This document shows, piece after piece, positions 1-14,800 of a DNA stretch of 64,000 nt. Below the pieces are notes generated by a model. It did not search any database. It had not been told where the DNA came from and saw only the letters and a program-made list of their open reading frames with translations. Both the position numbers and the translations under genes were made by a program. The stretch covers positions 23,094,501 through 23,158,500 of the forward strand of contig NW_024465369.1 in NCBI RefSeq assembly GCF_017591425.1. Direction: 5' to 3'. Position 1 is the stretch's first letter; each line of letters starts with the position of its first letter. The stretch comes from Ochotona curzoniae (lineage: Eukaryota > Chordata > Mammalia > Lagomorpha > Ochotonidae).

Positions 1-91
1 AGACAACGCAGTCCCCAGGACCTTTTTCCCCTTTCCATGGGATGTAGTCAAATGCACTGCCATCAGACCATTCAAAACTGGCTTCACTGCC
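1..91 (-). CDS. LY75: LY75 exon ~31: CTLD9, second part, cut by window edge
   Basis: 91 nt are visible; enters in phase 0 after acceptor CAACACAG. Encodes [19 protein letters not shown], then [11 protein letters not shown], and runs off the window. The rest of CTLD9, CTLD10, the membrane span and the cytoplasmic tail are beyond position 1. Confidence 0.93.
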
Positions 92-2796
92 CTGTGTTGA
101 CAAAGAGATAACCTGAACCCAGCTGTATACTTCAAAAGGAACACAGGAAACAATACGCATACTTCGAATATTATTAGAATACAGCATTAATTTTATTTGG
201 TTGCAAGTATTGCAGGTATGGATCTCTTCTTGGTAAAGCAAGAAATTTATTTTGGATGTACCGATCTGAGACATTTGCTCTGCCATAATTAAGTAGACTT
301 TAAACTTAGTGACAGAATTACTATCGTCTGTCCTTAGAGTCAATTTTTTAAAGCATGAGTTTATGTAACACTTGAAATTAAATGACAGGCAAGTAGCTTC
401 CATTTGTCACAATTACAGTTCCGACTTCCACAGTGTTCTGAATGTTGCCTCCCGTGTTTTATAGCTTTACGGTGTGTGTCTGGCTGTATTTTTCATGTAA
501 CAGAGGCCATGCAGCAATACTGAAAAGGAGAAGATTCTTACCATCCTTCCTTTTGTCTACTTTCCACACTTTGTCTTTAAAATTCTTTAAAATTCTTTAA
601 GTCTGAAACTCTAATTTCAAAAGATAATTTCTTATGCCCAGTGCTATTAGAAATAGACACATTTACTAATTAATGAGATTTAAGTAATAACAAAAGATGT
701 GTTTACCAGAAGACTAATTTTAAATAATGCTAATTCCTAAAGTAAAAGTGGAAAAGTTTATGCATTCATGAATTTAAACTTGTTAAAATTTCATTTGGCA
801 TTTCGTATAAAATTCTGTGTTAAAATATCAACAAAAATACTGTTGCCTGATTTTACAGGAGAGGAAGCAAGGTTGCAAAGGTTAATCACTTTATCATGAT
901 CACCAAGCAAGTCAATGGGAGACCTGCTGTTACTCCTCAGGATTTTCTGATTCTTGCTATTTTCTGGGTGATTATAGAGATGTTGTTGAAATATTAAACC
1001 ACTGGTATGCAGTAGCCCAGGCATTTGCCCTCATGCACTCTACAAATTTAGTTGTTAATGTCTTCTATGTTATAAAAGGTATAAAAGCATCATGTTATGC
1101 AAATTGAGATTTAGGACTTAATGTAATATTGCACAATAAGTTAATACTTTATACTCCGATTGCTAACTCTGTTACCTTGCATTTCAGATTTGAGAAATTT
1201 TTACAAAACAAAGCAAAACTTACATCATGACTTGACAGCCCAACCCACAGTGGAAAGCCATCACGTTTTGCAATATCTTCCAAGAAGAGCTGGCCGTTTT
1301 GATCATGGACACTTGCCAACTGACCTCTGCCTTCAGAACATGCCTTTAATGCTTCATACCACGTTACCCTTCTTTGAATAACATTATAAATATTATCTTC
1401 ATATGGAATAAACTCTGGCAGTGTGGTATTATATTCTTCCTTGTAGTCGACTATAACATGCAAATTAAAAGTGTTAGTGATTAATTTCAAACACATATCT
1501 AGGATAAGTAGACACTTTCTATTTCAAAAGCCAAATAAAGCTGGATTTCTTATCAAGGGAGTATACAGTTTTCTTTTATGATTGCCATGGCACATGTAAT
1601 AAGGCTTTTAAATATTACAGTTATGTGGTTGCTTCTAAAAGGCATAAACACAGTCCTCCACCGAAGAAGCTCACACAGTGAAAGCAATGACCACATCTAA
1701 ATGATGACAAAACTAATAACACTAACATATATAAGTCTGAGTAGAGACTCATCTGCAACACAGGAGTCAGGAAGCCTGCTTGATAAACCAAAATATAGGG
1801 TTATGTGAAATTAAGACTATAAAGAAATAAAAGAAAGTAAGAAAAGCCTAAAGGCAACAAGAACTACAAGGATGCGTGTTTCACAAAAGAACACAGGAGC
1901 CAAGGGAGATAGCTCCCAATGGCCAAAGGTGGAACAACTTCAGCAAAATAGTAGATAATTTGCAGTATGTTGGTTTATCATCCAACACATATATCTAAAA
2001 AATGAATCAAGAGAGTTAGGTGAAATTTAGAAAAAAGTGACATAACCAGAAAGTAAGGAAATACTGAAAACACAGAAATAAGAAAGCCACAATGAGGAAG
2101 ATGCAAATAAAAGACAATGTACTTTAAAATGTGAGAGAGTAGATAAATGTCACTGCAGAGAAGCTGAGTGACTGTATGTAGATGTCCTCCCCCGGGGGAA
2201 GAGGCAGGGAAGGATTAGTCTTTAGGTTGGCTGAGCCTGAGGGGCCATGTTAGGAACTAGGGTAGGGTTAACGGAGGAATGGGACTGGGAGGAGCTAGGG
2301 ACAGAGACTGGTCCCTAAAAATTCTCAAATGTTGCATGGATTCAAAGAAACGGGTCATGGGGAATTTCTGGAGATGGTTGATGGAAAACGTGTTGGAGAG
2401 GTTATTTTGTAGCCTTGCGAAGGGAGACCATCAGCCTGGATGCCACTGCGATGGGGTCCATGAACAGAGGGACTGCACAGATGAGCTATTCCAAGTTATT
2501 AACAGCTTAGAAACTAACACGCATTGTGAACTAGATGTATTTAAGGACTAGGCAAGGTGTCACTCGTCCTGAAGGCATTGCATGTCCTCATCACGCCATT
2601 ATTTGTTATATCATTGGTCTCTTGTAACTTCCGCAGAATGAGGTCTGTATCCAGTATTCTAAAACTAACCTATGTAAAACAAGACTTTAAACCTCTCTAA
2701 ATGTGGTTTGCTTCTTGGGGCCATGACCATGGCATGAGCTACCAGTCTGCTCCTTCCTCAGTGACTGCTCCAGCAGCTCAACAAACTGAGAACAAC

Positions 2797-2845
<49 letters not shown>

Positions 2846-5800
2846 GTGGAGCTAATGCCCTTACAATCTCTTTCCCTGGAGTGAAAAAAATCTTCCTTAG
2901 CATACTTACCCATTTCAATCTTACAAACAACAATGCTGTGTTGTTGAAAATAAAGTGTTTCTTCCATGTTAAAGGGTTGAATATCCCAGAAGCCATCGGT
3001 ATTCAAGCCAGCCCAAAACTTGCCATTTTGTACGGCTGGTCTTCCCCCTCTCCAGTGTGTATACGACAATGCAGTCTTGTCAAACCACGTAAGAGAATTA
3101 CCTAAAGACACATTTTTTTCTATGCTTAGAGGTTCAATTAAGGCTTGAATTACAGTTCTGATGTTAATATTCCAAACTTGACTAGTTTTCTCTCTTTTCC
3201 ATACCTTCTCAAAGGTTGCTTGCTTTTATTTATACATACACACATGTTATATATACATATACCTTTAAAATAATTTTTATTACAATAGTAAACTATGCTT
3301 ATTTTATTTGGAAAATACAAATTAAATGAACACTTAATTACACCATTATTCAATAACAACATTTTATTGGTTTTCATTAAATTTATATTTCTCTTAATAT
3401 ATATTTAATTGGAAACTGAAACAAACATAACTTTTATTAAAAGTTGGTATATCACAAAATTGGTAACAGAAATCTCTTTGGATCTAAAATATACACGGCT
3501 ATCCATACCCATGATCAATCAATTTTTAAAAGATTTATGTATTCATTTGGAAGAGTTATCAGAAAGAGAGAGGTTGAGAGACAGAGAGAGATAAGAGACA
3601 GAGATCTCCCATCTGCTGGTCTACTCCCCAGATGGCTGCCAGAGCCAGCGGTAGGCCAGACAGAAGCCAGGAGCCAGTGTGCTCTTCGGGGTCTGCAGGT
3701 GGGCAGCAGGGGCCTAAAGACTCGGCCTTTCTTCTCCTGCTTTTTCCAGGTTACCAGCAGTGAGCTGGGTTGGAACTGAGACTTGAACCAGCACTCTCAT
3801 GGGATGGCTGCATTACAGGAAAAGGCTTTGCGCACCACACTACAGCCAGCCCTATGGTCAGCCAGTGTTTTTCTTTTGAAAGATTTATGTATTTTCTTAT
3901 TTGAAAGGCAGATTTACATAGAGAAATCTGCTGTTTCGCTCCTCAAATGGCTGTGATGGCCACAGCTGAGCTGACTCAAAACTGGAAGGCGGAAGCTTCT
4001 TCCAATTCTTCCATGTGGGTACAGGTTCTTAAGGCCTTGGGCCACCTGCTGCTTTCCCAGACAATAAGCAGAGAGCTGGATTGGAAGTGGAGCAGCTGCC
4101 CATTTGGGATGCTGGTATCACAGGGTAGAGAATTAATCTGTTGAGCTATGGTGCAGGCGTCAGTCAGCCGATTTTTTAGGAAGATCACAATGACAGCACA
4201 ATGTGGAAAAAACAGCCCTGCTCAACAAGTGTCACTGGAAAACTGTAGTTCACATGCAAAAGATGAAGCTTTGGAGTTTCGTTTTGTTTTGTTGTTTTGC
4301 TCATTTTAGTTTAGGGGTTGTTAGAGGAAACAGTGCAGAAACAAATTATTTCCCACTATTTTACTGTAAGCTTGATAGTAAGACATATCAGTGGCAGAGA
4401 AGAGATGCAAAATTCATATTACTATTTATAGTATGCTAAGCACAGAATTACACTTCTGTTTACTGGCAAACATATCCTTTGAAGAAATATACTTTTGTGA
4501 CTTGATAACTAGTTAGAAGGAAGTTTGAATATAAGCAGAAAACACTGGCAATGTCTGACTCACCTTCATATGTTAACCCTAACAGGACCCAAGAAGCCAT
4601 ATAATGGAGGCGCAGAAGCTGCTCAAGAACAAAGTTATTCTCCTCTTCATCTCGAATGCTTAGCATATGTGATTTTGGACCTGTCATACAAAAATAGTTG
4701 AAAAATTTAATAATCATTAAGTATATTTTATTTAGTTTGACAGGTTTTAAAAATGGTATTTCTCAATTTAGTCTAAAATCTAAAAATAACAGAAAGGAAG
4801 ACATAAATTCAAAGTATCTCATTATATCAAAATAAATGAGTTAAGAAGTTTTCAAATATTTTGTGTTAAATTTGATTTTCGAATATAATAGAAAACTCAT
4901 AGCTGGGAAGAAAATTTAAAATACTGATTCACTTCACTATCCTGCCCTCCTAAATTAAAGATCCTTTCAGTTTATACAAATCCAGCCGTGTTAATGATAT
5001 ATTCTCCAGAGACTATGGTATAATAAGTATGTCTTGGATGGTATAATTTTCTTAGAGATCATTATTATTTTGGGGGTTCTACAGTTTGTTTCTCCAGAAA
5101 TAAATAGATGGTGCATCAGAAAACACATATATGGATAAGGAGTTTGCAAACAATGGTTTAAGCAAAAGCAAAGTAGTTCACTAATGCCAATATTGCTGGA
5201 AGTACATATAGGTCAATGTCCACTGGGTAGTGTTCAATAGGAGGCTATGGTGTGAAGTGTATCTCAAACTTGCTTTGTTTCTAAATTTTTTTTTCTTCCA
5301 GAATATCTCTAAACACAAGTATTATAAAGTGTGTACTTTGAACAATAATGGTTTGATATTTTCTAAGGAACTCTCCACTAAGGTCACTATTGCATCAGTC
5401 ATTCAGCAGTCACAAATCCTTACTGAATTTCCTGGGAAATACATGAAGATTCCTGGGAACTGTGTGAAACATGCATTTAAGCACAGCTGCCTCTCCGCAG
5501 TGTACCTAAGATCCTGACCACTCAAACGAAACTATTGTCACTTCTCTTGCAGCTCTGCCTGATTTGACATCCAGATTTCTGGTCTCTAATTTCATTTCCT
5601 TTCCTTTGGAAGGAGAACCATGCTGCTTACATGTATAAAGACATTCTAGTTTTTCAGTAGATGAGTAAATAGACCACTCTTCCGCATTCCACTTCGACTA
5701 GACATTGTAATACTTGGTCATTGATGATGTAGAAATTAGAAGATAGATATTTCTAATATCTAGTTACTTGTGCTAATTAGGAATATTTATAACCCATGGC

Positions 5801-8800
5801 ATCAATGGTAGTAAAAAATAACTTACTCAATTGCTGGCATTTAGAATGAGCTTCTTCCGGTGTTGTTGCCATGTGTCTATTCTTTGTTATCATGAAATTG
5901 TAGCAACAGTTCTGAAAGGGTATCCATGGAGTACTTAGAACAGGAGACGGACATTCAACATTTGCAACCGGTTTGATTTCTTTTTTAGTGTCATCTAGAA
6001 AAAGGGTGATGAGAAGGATTAAATGCTATTCCCAGTCATTAGATTTGATCTGTAAGAACTATTCAGGAAGCATGGTGATGTGTATTCTTTTTTTTTTTAA
6101 AGATTTATTTTTATTATTATTATTATTATTTTTTCATTGGAAAGGCGGATATACAGAGAGGAGAGACAGAGAGGAAGATCTTCCGTCCGATGGTTCACTC
6201 CCCAAGTGAGCGCAACGGGCCGATACTATGCCGATCCGAAGCCAGGAGCCTCTTCCGGGTCTCCCACGCGGGTGCAGGTTCCCAATGCTTTGGGCTGTCC
6301 TCTGCTGCTTTCCCAGGCCACAGGCAGGGAGCTGGAAGGGAAGCGGGGCTGCCGGGATTAGAACCCGGCGCCCATATGGGATCCCGGGCATGCTAGGCGA
6401 GGACCTTTAACCACTTGCGCCACCGCGCCGGGCCCGTGTATTCTTTATGTATATACAAATACAGCAAAAGAAAGCTGACATTCTGCAGGAAAGAAAATAC
6501 ATGACACAATTTATTACCCCCTCCTGTGAAATGAAGGAGAGTAAGAAATGAAGTGGGACTAGGTTAAAGGTTGTTTCTGTCTCCCGCATTGCCAAAGGTC
6601 AAGTACAAAGGACCATTTCATGGAAACTGTGCTGAACACACAAATTAATAAAAGGCACTAAGTCTCATTTTGGAAATTGATTTTCAAGATTCTGCTTACT
6701 GACATCTTTCATTTTATTTTTTTTTTAAAGATTTATTTTTATTATTTTTTCATTGGAAAGGCGGATATACAGAGAGAGGAGAGACAGAGAGAAAGATCTT
6801 CCGTCCGATGATTCACTCCCCAAGTGAGCGCAACGGGCCGATACTATGCCGATCCGAAGCCAGGAGCCTCTTCTGGGTCTCCCACGCGGGTGCAGGTTCC
6901 CAAAGCTTTTGGGCCGTCCTCGACTGCTTTCCCAGGCCACAGGCAGGGAGCTGGAAGGGAAGCGGGGCTGCCGGGATTAGAACCGGCGCCCATATGGGAT
7001 CCCGGGCGTGCTAGGCGAGGACCTTTAACCACTTGCGCCACCGCTCCGGGCCCGACATCTTTCATTTTAAAGGATCATTTTAATGACTGCAGATATCGCA
7101 AGAAAGTTATTACTTTAATCAAATCAGCTAAGAATATTGTGTAAAATGTGGCATCTAAAAAATCCGATATATTTTATTTTACAGAAAGCCCATGCATTCA
7201 AGATGACGCAGATATATGATGATAGAGAAGCAATGCTCAGTGTAGATCCAACTGACTGAATGTGAGGCAGGATCACCAGTGCTTCTCGCAGCACAAGAAA
7301 CCTCTTTGGGAAGTAGTGTTGACTTTCTTTTAATTTTTCTTAAAAGGTAGATTTTAGAGGAGAGAAGGAAAGCCTGATAGAGAGATGTTCCATCCATTGG
7401 TTCATTGCCCAAAGGGCCACAATGGCCAGAGCTGAGCCAATTCAAAGCCAGGAGGTTCCAGGTGGTTCTTCCGGGTCTTCCAGGCAGGTGCAGGGTTCCA
7501 AGGCTTTGGGTCACCCTCTGCTGCTTTTCCAGGCCAAACGCAGGGAGCAGGATCAGGAAGTGAAGCAGCTGGGACAGAAAGTGATGCCCATATAGGGCAT
7601 CTGCAACACAGGGCAGAGAATTAGCCTCCCGCCAGCCCCAGGGGTATTGACTTGCTAGCACAAAGGTGTAAAGCTGGCCCCTGGTAGATGTGAAATCACT
7701 TTCCTCTGATTGGGCTATAAACTGCAGACCTCATTCAGGCTGAGTCCATCCAGCTGTCTCCAAGAATATGCAAAGATTATTCAAACACAGACTATACACC
7801 TTCAGCTGCAGCTGCTGTTAAAGCTGCAGAGCCACCATATTCCATTTTGTGCAGTGAAGGGGAACACAGTGACAAGCAGAGGACAGTGTCTCTGGATCCC
7901 CAATTTTTATTTTTCAAGAGGCTTTACTGTTTCCCCACATTGGGGTACCCCATCTTCCTTTAGGCTTATGCTAGCATAAGCCTGTTGCTGTTATTTGAAA
8001 GCAAGTGAATCTTAACAATGGCTCATAGAAATAATGTTAGCTGCTAATGTTAAGATCTATGGAAGGGGTGGGTGCCATGGCATGTTAATCCTTTGCCTGA
8101 AGTGCCAGCATTACATTAGGTACCAGTTCTGGCTGCTCCACTTTCCTTCCAGCTCCCTGCTTGTGGTCTGGGAAAAAAGCAGAAGGAAGATGCTTCAGGC
8201 CCCTCTATCCTGATTCCTACCTTCAGATCAGCTCAGCTTCTAGCCACTGCAGCATTTGGGGAGAGAAAAAGCAGATGAAGGATCTCTCTCTCTGTTTCTC
8301 CTCTTTGTAAATCTTTCAAAAAAAAAAAAAAAAAAAAGAAAAGAATAAAATCTATGGGGCCAGGTACAGTAGCGTAATGGCTAAAGTCCTTGCCTTGCAA
8401 GCACCTGTTCATATCCCAGCTGCTCCACTTCCCATCCAGCTCCCTGCTTGTGGCCTGGGAAAGCAGTCAAGGACATCCCAAAGTCTTGGGACACTGTAGC
8501 CATTTGGGACACCTGGAAGAGGCTCTGGGCTTCTGGCTTTGGATCAGCTCAGCTCTGGCCATTGCGGCCACTTGGGGAGTGAACCAGCAAATGGAAGATC
8601 TTTGTCTCTCCATCTCTCTGCAAATATGACTTTCCAATAATTTTACGTGTCAATCTGTTGTCAGCTGATATAAAAATATGACATATTCAAAATAAAAATT
8701 AATGCCAATACACTTAAAATATAACATTTCTACTAGAATACAAATTTTTGCAACATATTTTGCAAAAGAGACACTAGTGTAATTTCCTCACAATTCTAAA

Positions 8801-11800
8801 ACCAGATTTTACAAAACCACTCCCTCCTATTCTACTACTTGCGAGTTGCTGATTTAAGAAATCAATATTTAAAATCCCCATACTTCCTGGATAGTAGCAA
8901 ATAGCACCCGGCTGGCTGGTTTCGCAATCAGCCGTTTTCCAGAATCCATTCATTTCTAAAAACACGCAGTCTTCAAGATGGTGGTGGTTTTCATCCCAGC
9001 GAGTAAATTCAAGACGTCTTCCATCTGACCAACCAAAGTTGAGTTCATCCTGTAAGGGGCAGAAATATATCCCAAGTGGCAAACTTCATCTATCCATTTT
9101 GTATCAGTTTGACCCTCATGAGCAATCTAAAGATCTGTAACTTAATTTTTTATGCAACATACTTTCTCCACAGCATGTACTATCAGATACCATTCCAAGT
9201 GCTTTCCTCATAAGAATTTACCATGTCTATTACAACCACATGAAAGGGATACTACTAATCTCTTCATTCTACAGGGGTAGAAACTCAAGACACACAATGT
9301 GTGTACAGTCACACAGAATAGAAATCCAATGACTGGACTGCAATACAGAGCCTATGACTTTAACCATTGTGCTACGCTGCCTCACACTTGACTGGAACTG
9401 CTGAGAGCTGGAAGCCACCAAGCCAAGTGGCATGAGGACTACTGCATGTGCTGATGGAGACAGAGAGGAGAGGACACAGGCTTTGAGGGCCAAGCATACC
9501 TGATTTAGAATCCTGGTTCAAATTCCTTACCAGCTTTTAATCTGTGAGCTACCTCTTTAATTTTCCATCCCTTCATCTATCCAATGGGCATACAATTAAC
9601 CTGAAGGAGCTGGAATAACAACAACATGTGTGGAATGCATAATGCAGGGGTTGAACAGTGCACACAGCTACATGAATACAGGCTTCTCTCTTCTTCATGC
9701 CTCCAGCCTGGCAGATCCCACATTGCTGTTCTCACATTCATTATGCTGTAGGGTGCACGAAGTCTGGAAACATCCATCTTTTCATGCCAACAAAGATCTG
9801 ACCATCCAGTTATCTTAAGATAGGATTACAGAGATGGGTCACAAATCTGGGGAAAGGACTGTGGGGTCCAGGCCTGTTTGAGCTTCTCTCACTGTGCCAG
9901 GAGGGCAGCAGGCCTGTCCTACAGTGACGGTCTAATTGGCTCAGAGATTTCTGCTTTCCTGAGGTTGAAGGCGCCCTGTGCTACCAGCTATCTTAGAGAA
10001 TGGCATGAAGGCTCTTCCCAGGATCCTTAGTGAACCCTAAGCAGCAAATAAGGTCAAGCCTCAATACTACGAGCCGCTTCATTCTAAATGTGCTCAACCA
10101 GAGCTACACTTGTAATCTTGGACCAGGTAATCCCCAACTACTTTATCTCAAATGCGACCCTTGGGAGAATGTGATTTTGCCTGCATTCTTGTCTGCACCC
10201 CTGGATTCCTTCTCTTTGCTACTTTCTCCACCAATCCCATCCCTGAAACTCTGAAACTTCCATTTCATTGTAGGTAAATCATACCAAATCTATCTTTTTA
10301 TTGAATAAGATATCTCTCCACGAAAACTAAATATCTCTTGAATAAGGTGCTCGACCTTAATTTCAACTGACATTCAGCACCCAGAAGAGCAGACTGTTCT
10401 TTCACTCTTAGATGTCAAAAGGCTGTAAGAAGTGGTTTGTGGATATTTTCACCTGCCTAAGCTGTACCCTATGAGGTTTGCTCCCTTCCAATCACTGCAG
10501 GCTAGCAGACTCCTACCTGTCTGTGACATTTGCTAAGCAGATGTCCGAGTCTTGCAGTCTTGACCATTCCGCTTGGATTGACACGGGTTTGTGTGGAGGA
10601 CTCCCCCAGTCTACAAGCCTTCCTGACCTCCTCTGATTCTCTGCATTTCCCTCTGCATCCTTGACCCTCTCACTGCCACAGTCACTCTCTGGACTTCGTA
10701 CAACCTTGAACTTCGGCACTGTATTCACTGTACATAGGCCCAAGTTCAGGTCAACACTAGTTTCTGTTTCCATTGAAATAATGGCTCTCCCCATTTCCAC
10801 CTGCTTCCTCTAACACTGTGGTACATGCAAGGCTAGGACTTTAGCCACTAGGCTACTATACCGGGCCCCGTGGTCACATTTCTGTTTAAAATCTTTCAAC
10901 ATCTTCCCAATACTTTTGGTGTAAAGTATTCTTTGTAAATATTCTCTCATGTTCCAAAGACTTAAAGCAGTTTATGGAGATATATATAAGGGGAGAAAGG
11001 AATAAAGAGAACCTAGGTGGAGACTGAAAGTAGAGGAAGAAGGAAGACTAAAATCATTAAGTGGCGGGAGAGAAACCACAGAGTATTACTTCATATTTCC
11101 TTGGAAAACGTGTATGTAGTACCCATTTTATCTCAGGGTTTGTGCCAGGATGAAATTGTCTTCAATTACATTTTCTCATACAGCCCTAGCCCATAGTATG
11201 CTGTGGCTGGAAACAGAGGCACCTCCTAGAGAAAAAATGACAGCTCGCTCTATCGATCTAACTATCAATCAATCAATCAATCTCTTTAATTACAGCCACA
11301 AGTTTCAGATGTGCTACTATTTCTGTTTGATTTACATGTGTATAGACTAGTGCTATGAATTAATAAAAGGTTTGCATTCATTGCTGGTAGGAATTCTTTG
11401 CGGAATAATAAGTACCAGGAACATCTACCTGGGGTCAGAACTCAAGATGTGGTGCAACACTTTTCGAATTCCTTTTTAGGGTAGCTTAATTTCACTGTGC
11501 TGACTTTGAAAGGAATGGAAAGGATTCTTTAATATCTACAATGCTTTCACATGGCCGACCTCATCTGATAGTCTTCTCATTTTCAGTCTGCTGGAGGATA
11601 TGGTACTCCTGATTTTAGCTTCATTAGCTTTGATTAGAATAAATTAAAAATGCACCCAAAAATGTAAATCCTCCACAAATTTTTCTTTATGTAAACAACA
11701 AAGCAGATCTTTCAACAGTATATTCTATGAAATTCTTTGGAGCAAGACTTTTTAAAGTTTTGTTTATTTCTTGAAAAGCAGAATGAGGAGAAGAAAGATG

Positions 11801-14800
11801 AGTCGACACACAGAGTGTATATGCGAGAGAGAATTTTTCATCTGCTGGTTCACTTCCCAAGTGGCACAAGAGCCAGATTGAAAGAGGAGCTGTGTGCTTC
11901 TTCAAAGTCATGCCCTTGGAGAAGCAGCCCAAGTACTTGGGCCATCCTCTGCTGATTTCCCAGGTGTATTATCTGGGAGCTAGATGGGCTGTAAAGCAGC
12001 TGGGATTCGAACCTGCACCCATGTGGGAAGGTGGTGTTATAGCTAGTGGTTTTATCCTCTATGTCACAATGCTGGCCCCCTAGAGTAAGATTTTAAGCCT
12101 CTAGCTTTGATAAATTCAGTGCAGTGATTAGTGCACTGCTGGGGATACTCATATTGGATACCAAAGTGCCTTGTTCGAATCCCGGCTCCTCTGCTTCCCA
12201 TCCAGTTTCCTGCTAATGTGCACAAGAAAAGGCAGCAGGTGATGGCTCAAATATGTGGGTCCCTGACAACCACATAGACCCAGATGGAGTCCCAAAGCCT
12301 TGGCGTTGGCTTAGCCCAACCCCCAGCTGCTGAGGGCATTTGGACAGTGAATAGCTTTGTGTCTCTCTGCCACTCTATATCTTCAAAATAAAAACAAACA
12401 AATAAATCAAATAAATATTCTAAAAAGATCTCTCTCTCTCTCTCTTTTTGGTCTCATGAGAGGGATGCTCTCTGCAATAAAAATGGTCACATTCTATCAC
12501 CAAGTTGAGGCAGTTAGAACTGGAAACTTACATCCTGACTGGAGAGTCCGATCCACAAGGAGGAGTTGTGCTGGGCCGCCTGCACGGTGAGGAACGCCTG
12601 TTGGTAAGGGTCTGTGATGCTCACCAGCTGCATGCTATTTTTCACGCACTCATCCAAAGCCTGGTACCAAGTCAGCCTCTTCAAGATGATCTTGTATAAG
12701 TTATTTTTGTACTTTACAGTTTCTGAAGTATTCTGTGAGGTCTGGTTGCTTTGAATATCTATATGTAAAAGAAAACAACACAAAAACTTCCCCATTCTGC
12801 AAGTTATGGAACTTCCACTCCCCTCCTCAATTTCCTCCTATGCTAATCTACTTTATATATTACCTACTTACATATTTATTTAGATTTGAGGTATGTCCTA
12901 ACGTCTACAATAGATAAAATGCATGAGCTGTAATATTTGTTTTATAAAAAGTAGAACAAAATTCTGCCTGGTTGATGTGAACTGGGAAGAAGCTAAGCTT
13001 TAACCAAACAACCTGCAATAGGATGAACACTTCACGCTGTCTGCTAAAACCCTCCTTTTGTTTGAAGTGCGTCAACAGGGAAGGCTTTCAGTGTTTCCTT
13101 ACAAGATTCTGATCTGGGAGAGCTACCATGAAGAAGTGGACAAAGCCACCCACAGCAGGATGTATTTGACTTATTGTTTTGCAGTACTTCTCTGAGTAAT
13201 GTACTAACCAGAAAGGGTGGGCGAAATGGGCAAAGATTAATTAAGCAAAAAACGTCCTGCTAAAGCACATGAAATGTTTAAAGGTTCTCATTACATGAAC
13301 AATTTTTTTTTTCTTAATCATTTGTTAAAAACTCACTGAGGCCAATGAAAAACCAAGGTATCTTTTCAAAAGCAATTTTTTTTCAAATGGATATGACTCC
13401 TATATGATTTCTATTTTTGGATACATAGTTCACTTTTATTTGTATTATAGAACAGTGCAGACAACGATCCATTTCCCAGGCTTAACGTACTCTTTATATT
13501 GTTAAGTCTAACAGTAAATGTTTATATTAGACTCACTTCAAAATATTAAGCATTTTCTTTTCCTTTTCCCATAGTAAAAAAACAAATCTGAAAAGGTGAG
13601 AAATGAAAGAACAAAATCCAACTAGAATTTTACAATCATCAGACAGCTAATATACTAATACACCACATCATATATTTAACTCCATGCTAGGGTTAGCAAC
13701 GGTCCTTGAACAAAATCACACTCCACTTGAGATGATCTGTCTCATCAAATCAGTGCGGATTGATCTACGCCAAACGTTACGATTCTGTTTGTAAGATTTC
13801 TGTAAAAATTAATCATATATACTTAACAATATAAAGCATCAAAGTTATCCAGTTAATCGTTGGTACCTGAATATTTCTGACAGAGAGATACAGGGTGATA
13901 TTCATTGCAGGAAGTAAAATTCCACGTTCCAGTGAAAGGTGACTTTGGGTGGTTGAGTATTACAGCACAGTGGTATTGGGAGTCTTCCTCAAAAATCTAA
14001 GCAAAAGGCAAAGAGGCATCCACAATGGCAGAACCAACACCTTGGAAATCCCAGCAAGAAAATTTTAGTTTCTAGAATGGAATTTTCCATTGTATGAAGT
14101 AACCATGAAAATCCTGATAAACTTTCAAATCATGTGAAACGATAATTAACTTCAGAAAATAAACAACAAAATAGTGTCAAGTTTGATTAAAAAAATAAAA
14201 GCATAAAATTATTAGGAATAAAACTGCAACTGTTTTAATATTTAACACCAAGACCACTGTTGATAGCTCAGGTTGGCAAAACATAATTAAAAATTCAACC
14301 TTCAAAATGTTTGTAAACTTTGTAATAACACAATGGAAACAATGCCTTACGGCTCTGGTACTTACTGCTTACGAGCCACTATAAAAGCTTCTGGTTATTA
14401 AAGGTATCCAGATTCCATTTTCTAATTACAAATCAATCAGACACAACAAATTTACTCAATATATATTGTTCCACTATTTGTCCCTATGTTTGAAACACAG
14501 AGCACTTAAAACAGTAAAAAATGAGTTTAAAGTAGGAACTACAGATAGAAAATGTTAATATTAATATTAGTATTATTAATATTATTTTCTTACTCCATAA
14601 ATATTAAACTAATATTGAGATACAATAATTGCAGGAAATCATAAAATCAGAAATACAAAAAGGGACGGAAGTAAAACTTTGAGATGGTAAAGACGTAGCA
14701 TTAACTATTTTGTTAATGAAAAGTGGACAAATATTGATTAATACAGATTAGAAAATGCAAAAAAAGTAACTCTAACAAAAATAGGATAAAAATATTGAAG

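Noticed and set aside
6134..6410. Several overlapping 60-85 codon frames
   Set aside because: All are different readings of one GC-rich SINE.
6355..6422. A and B boxes as a tRNA gene
   Set aside because: They are the Pol III promoter boxes of a SINE head; the tRNA fold is not preserved and the unit continues into the SINE body.
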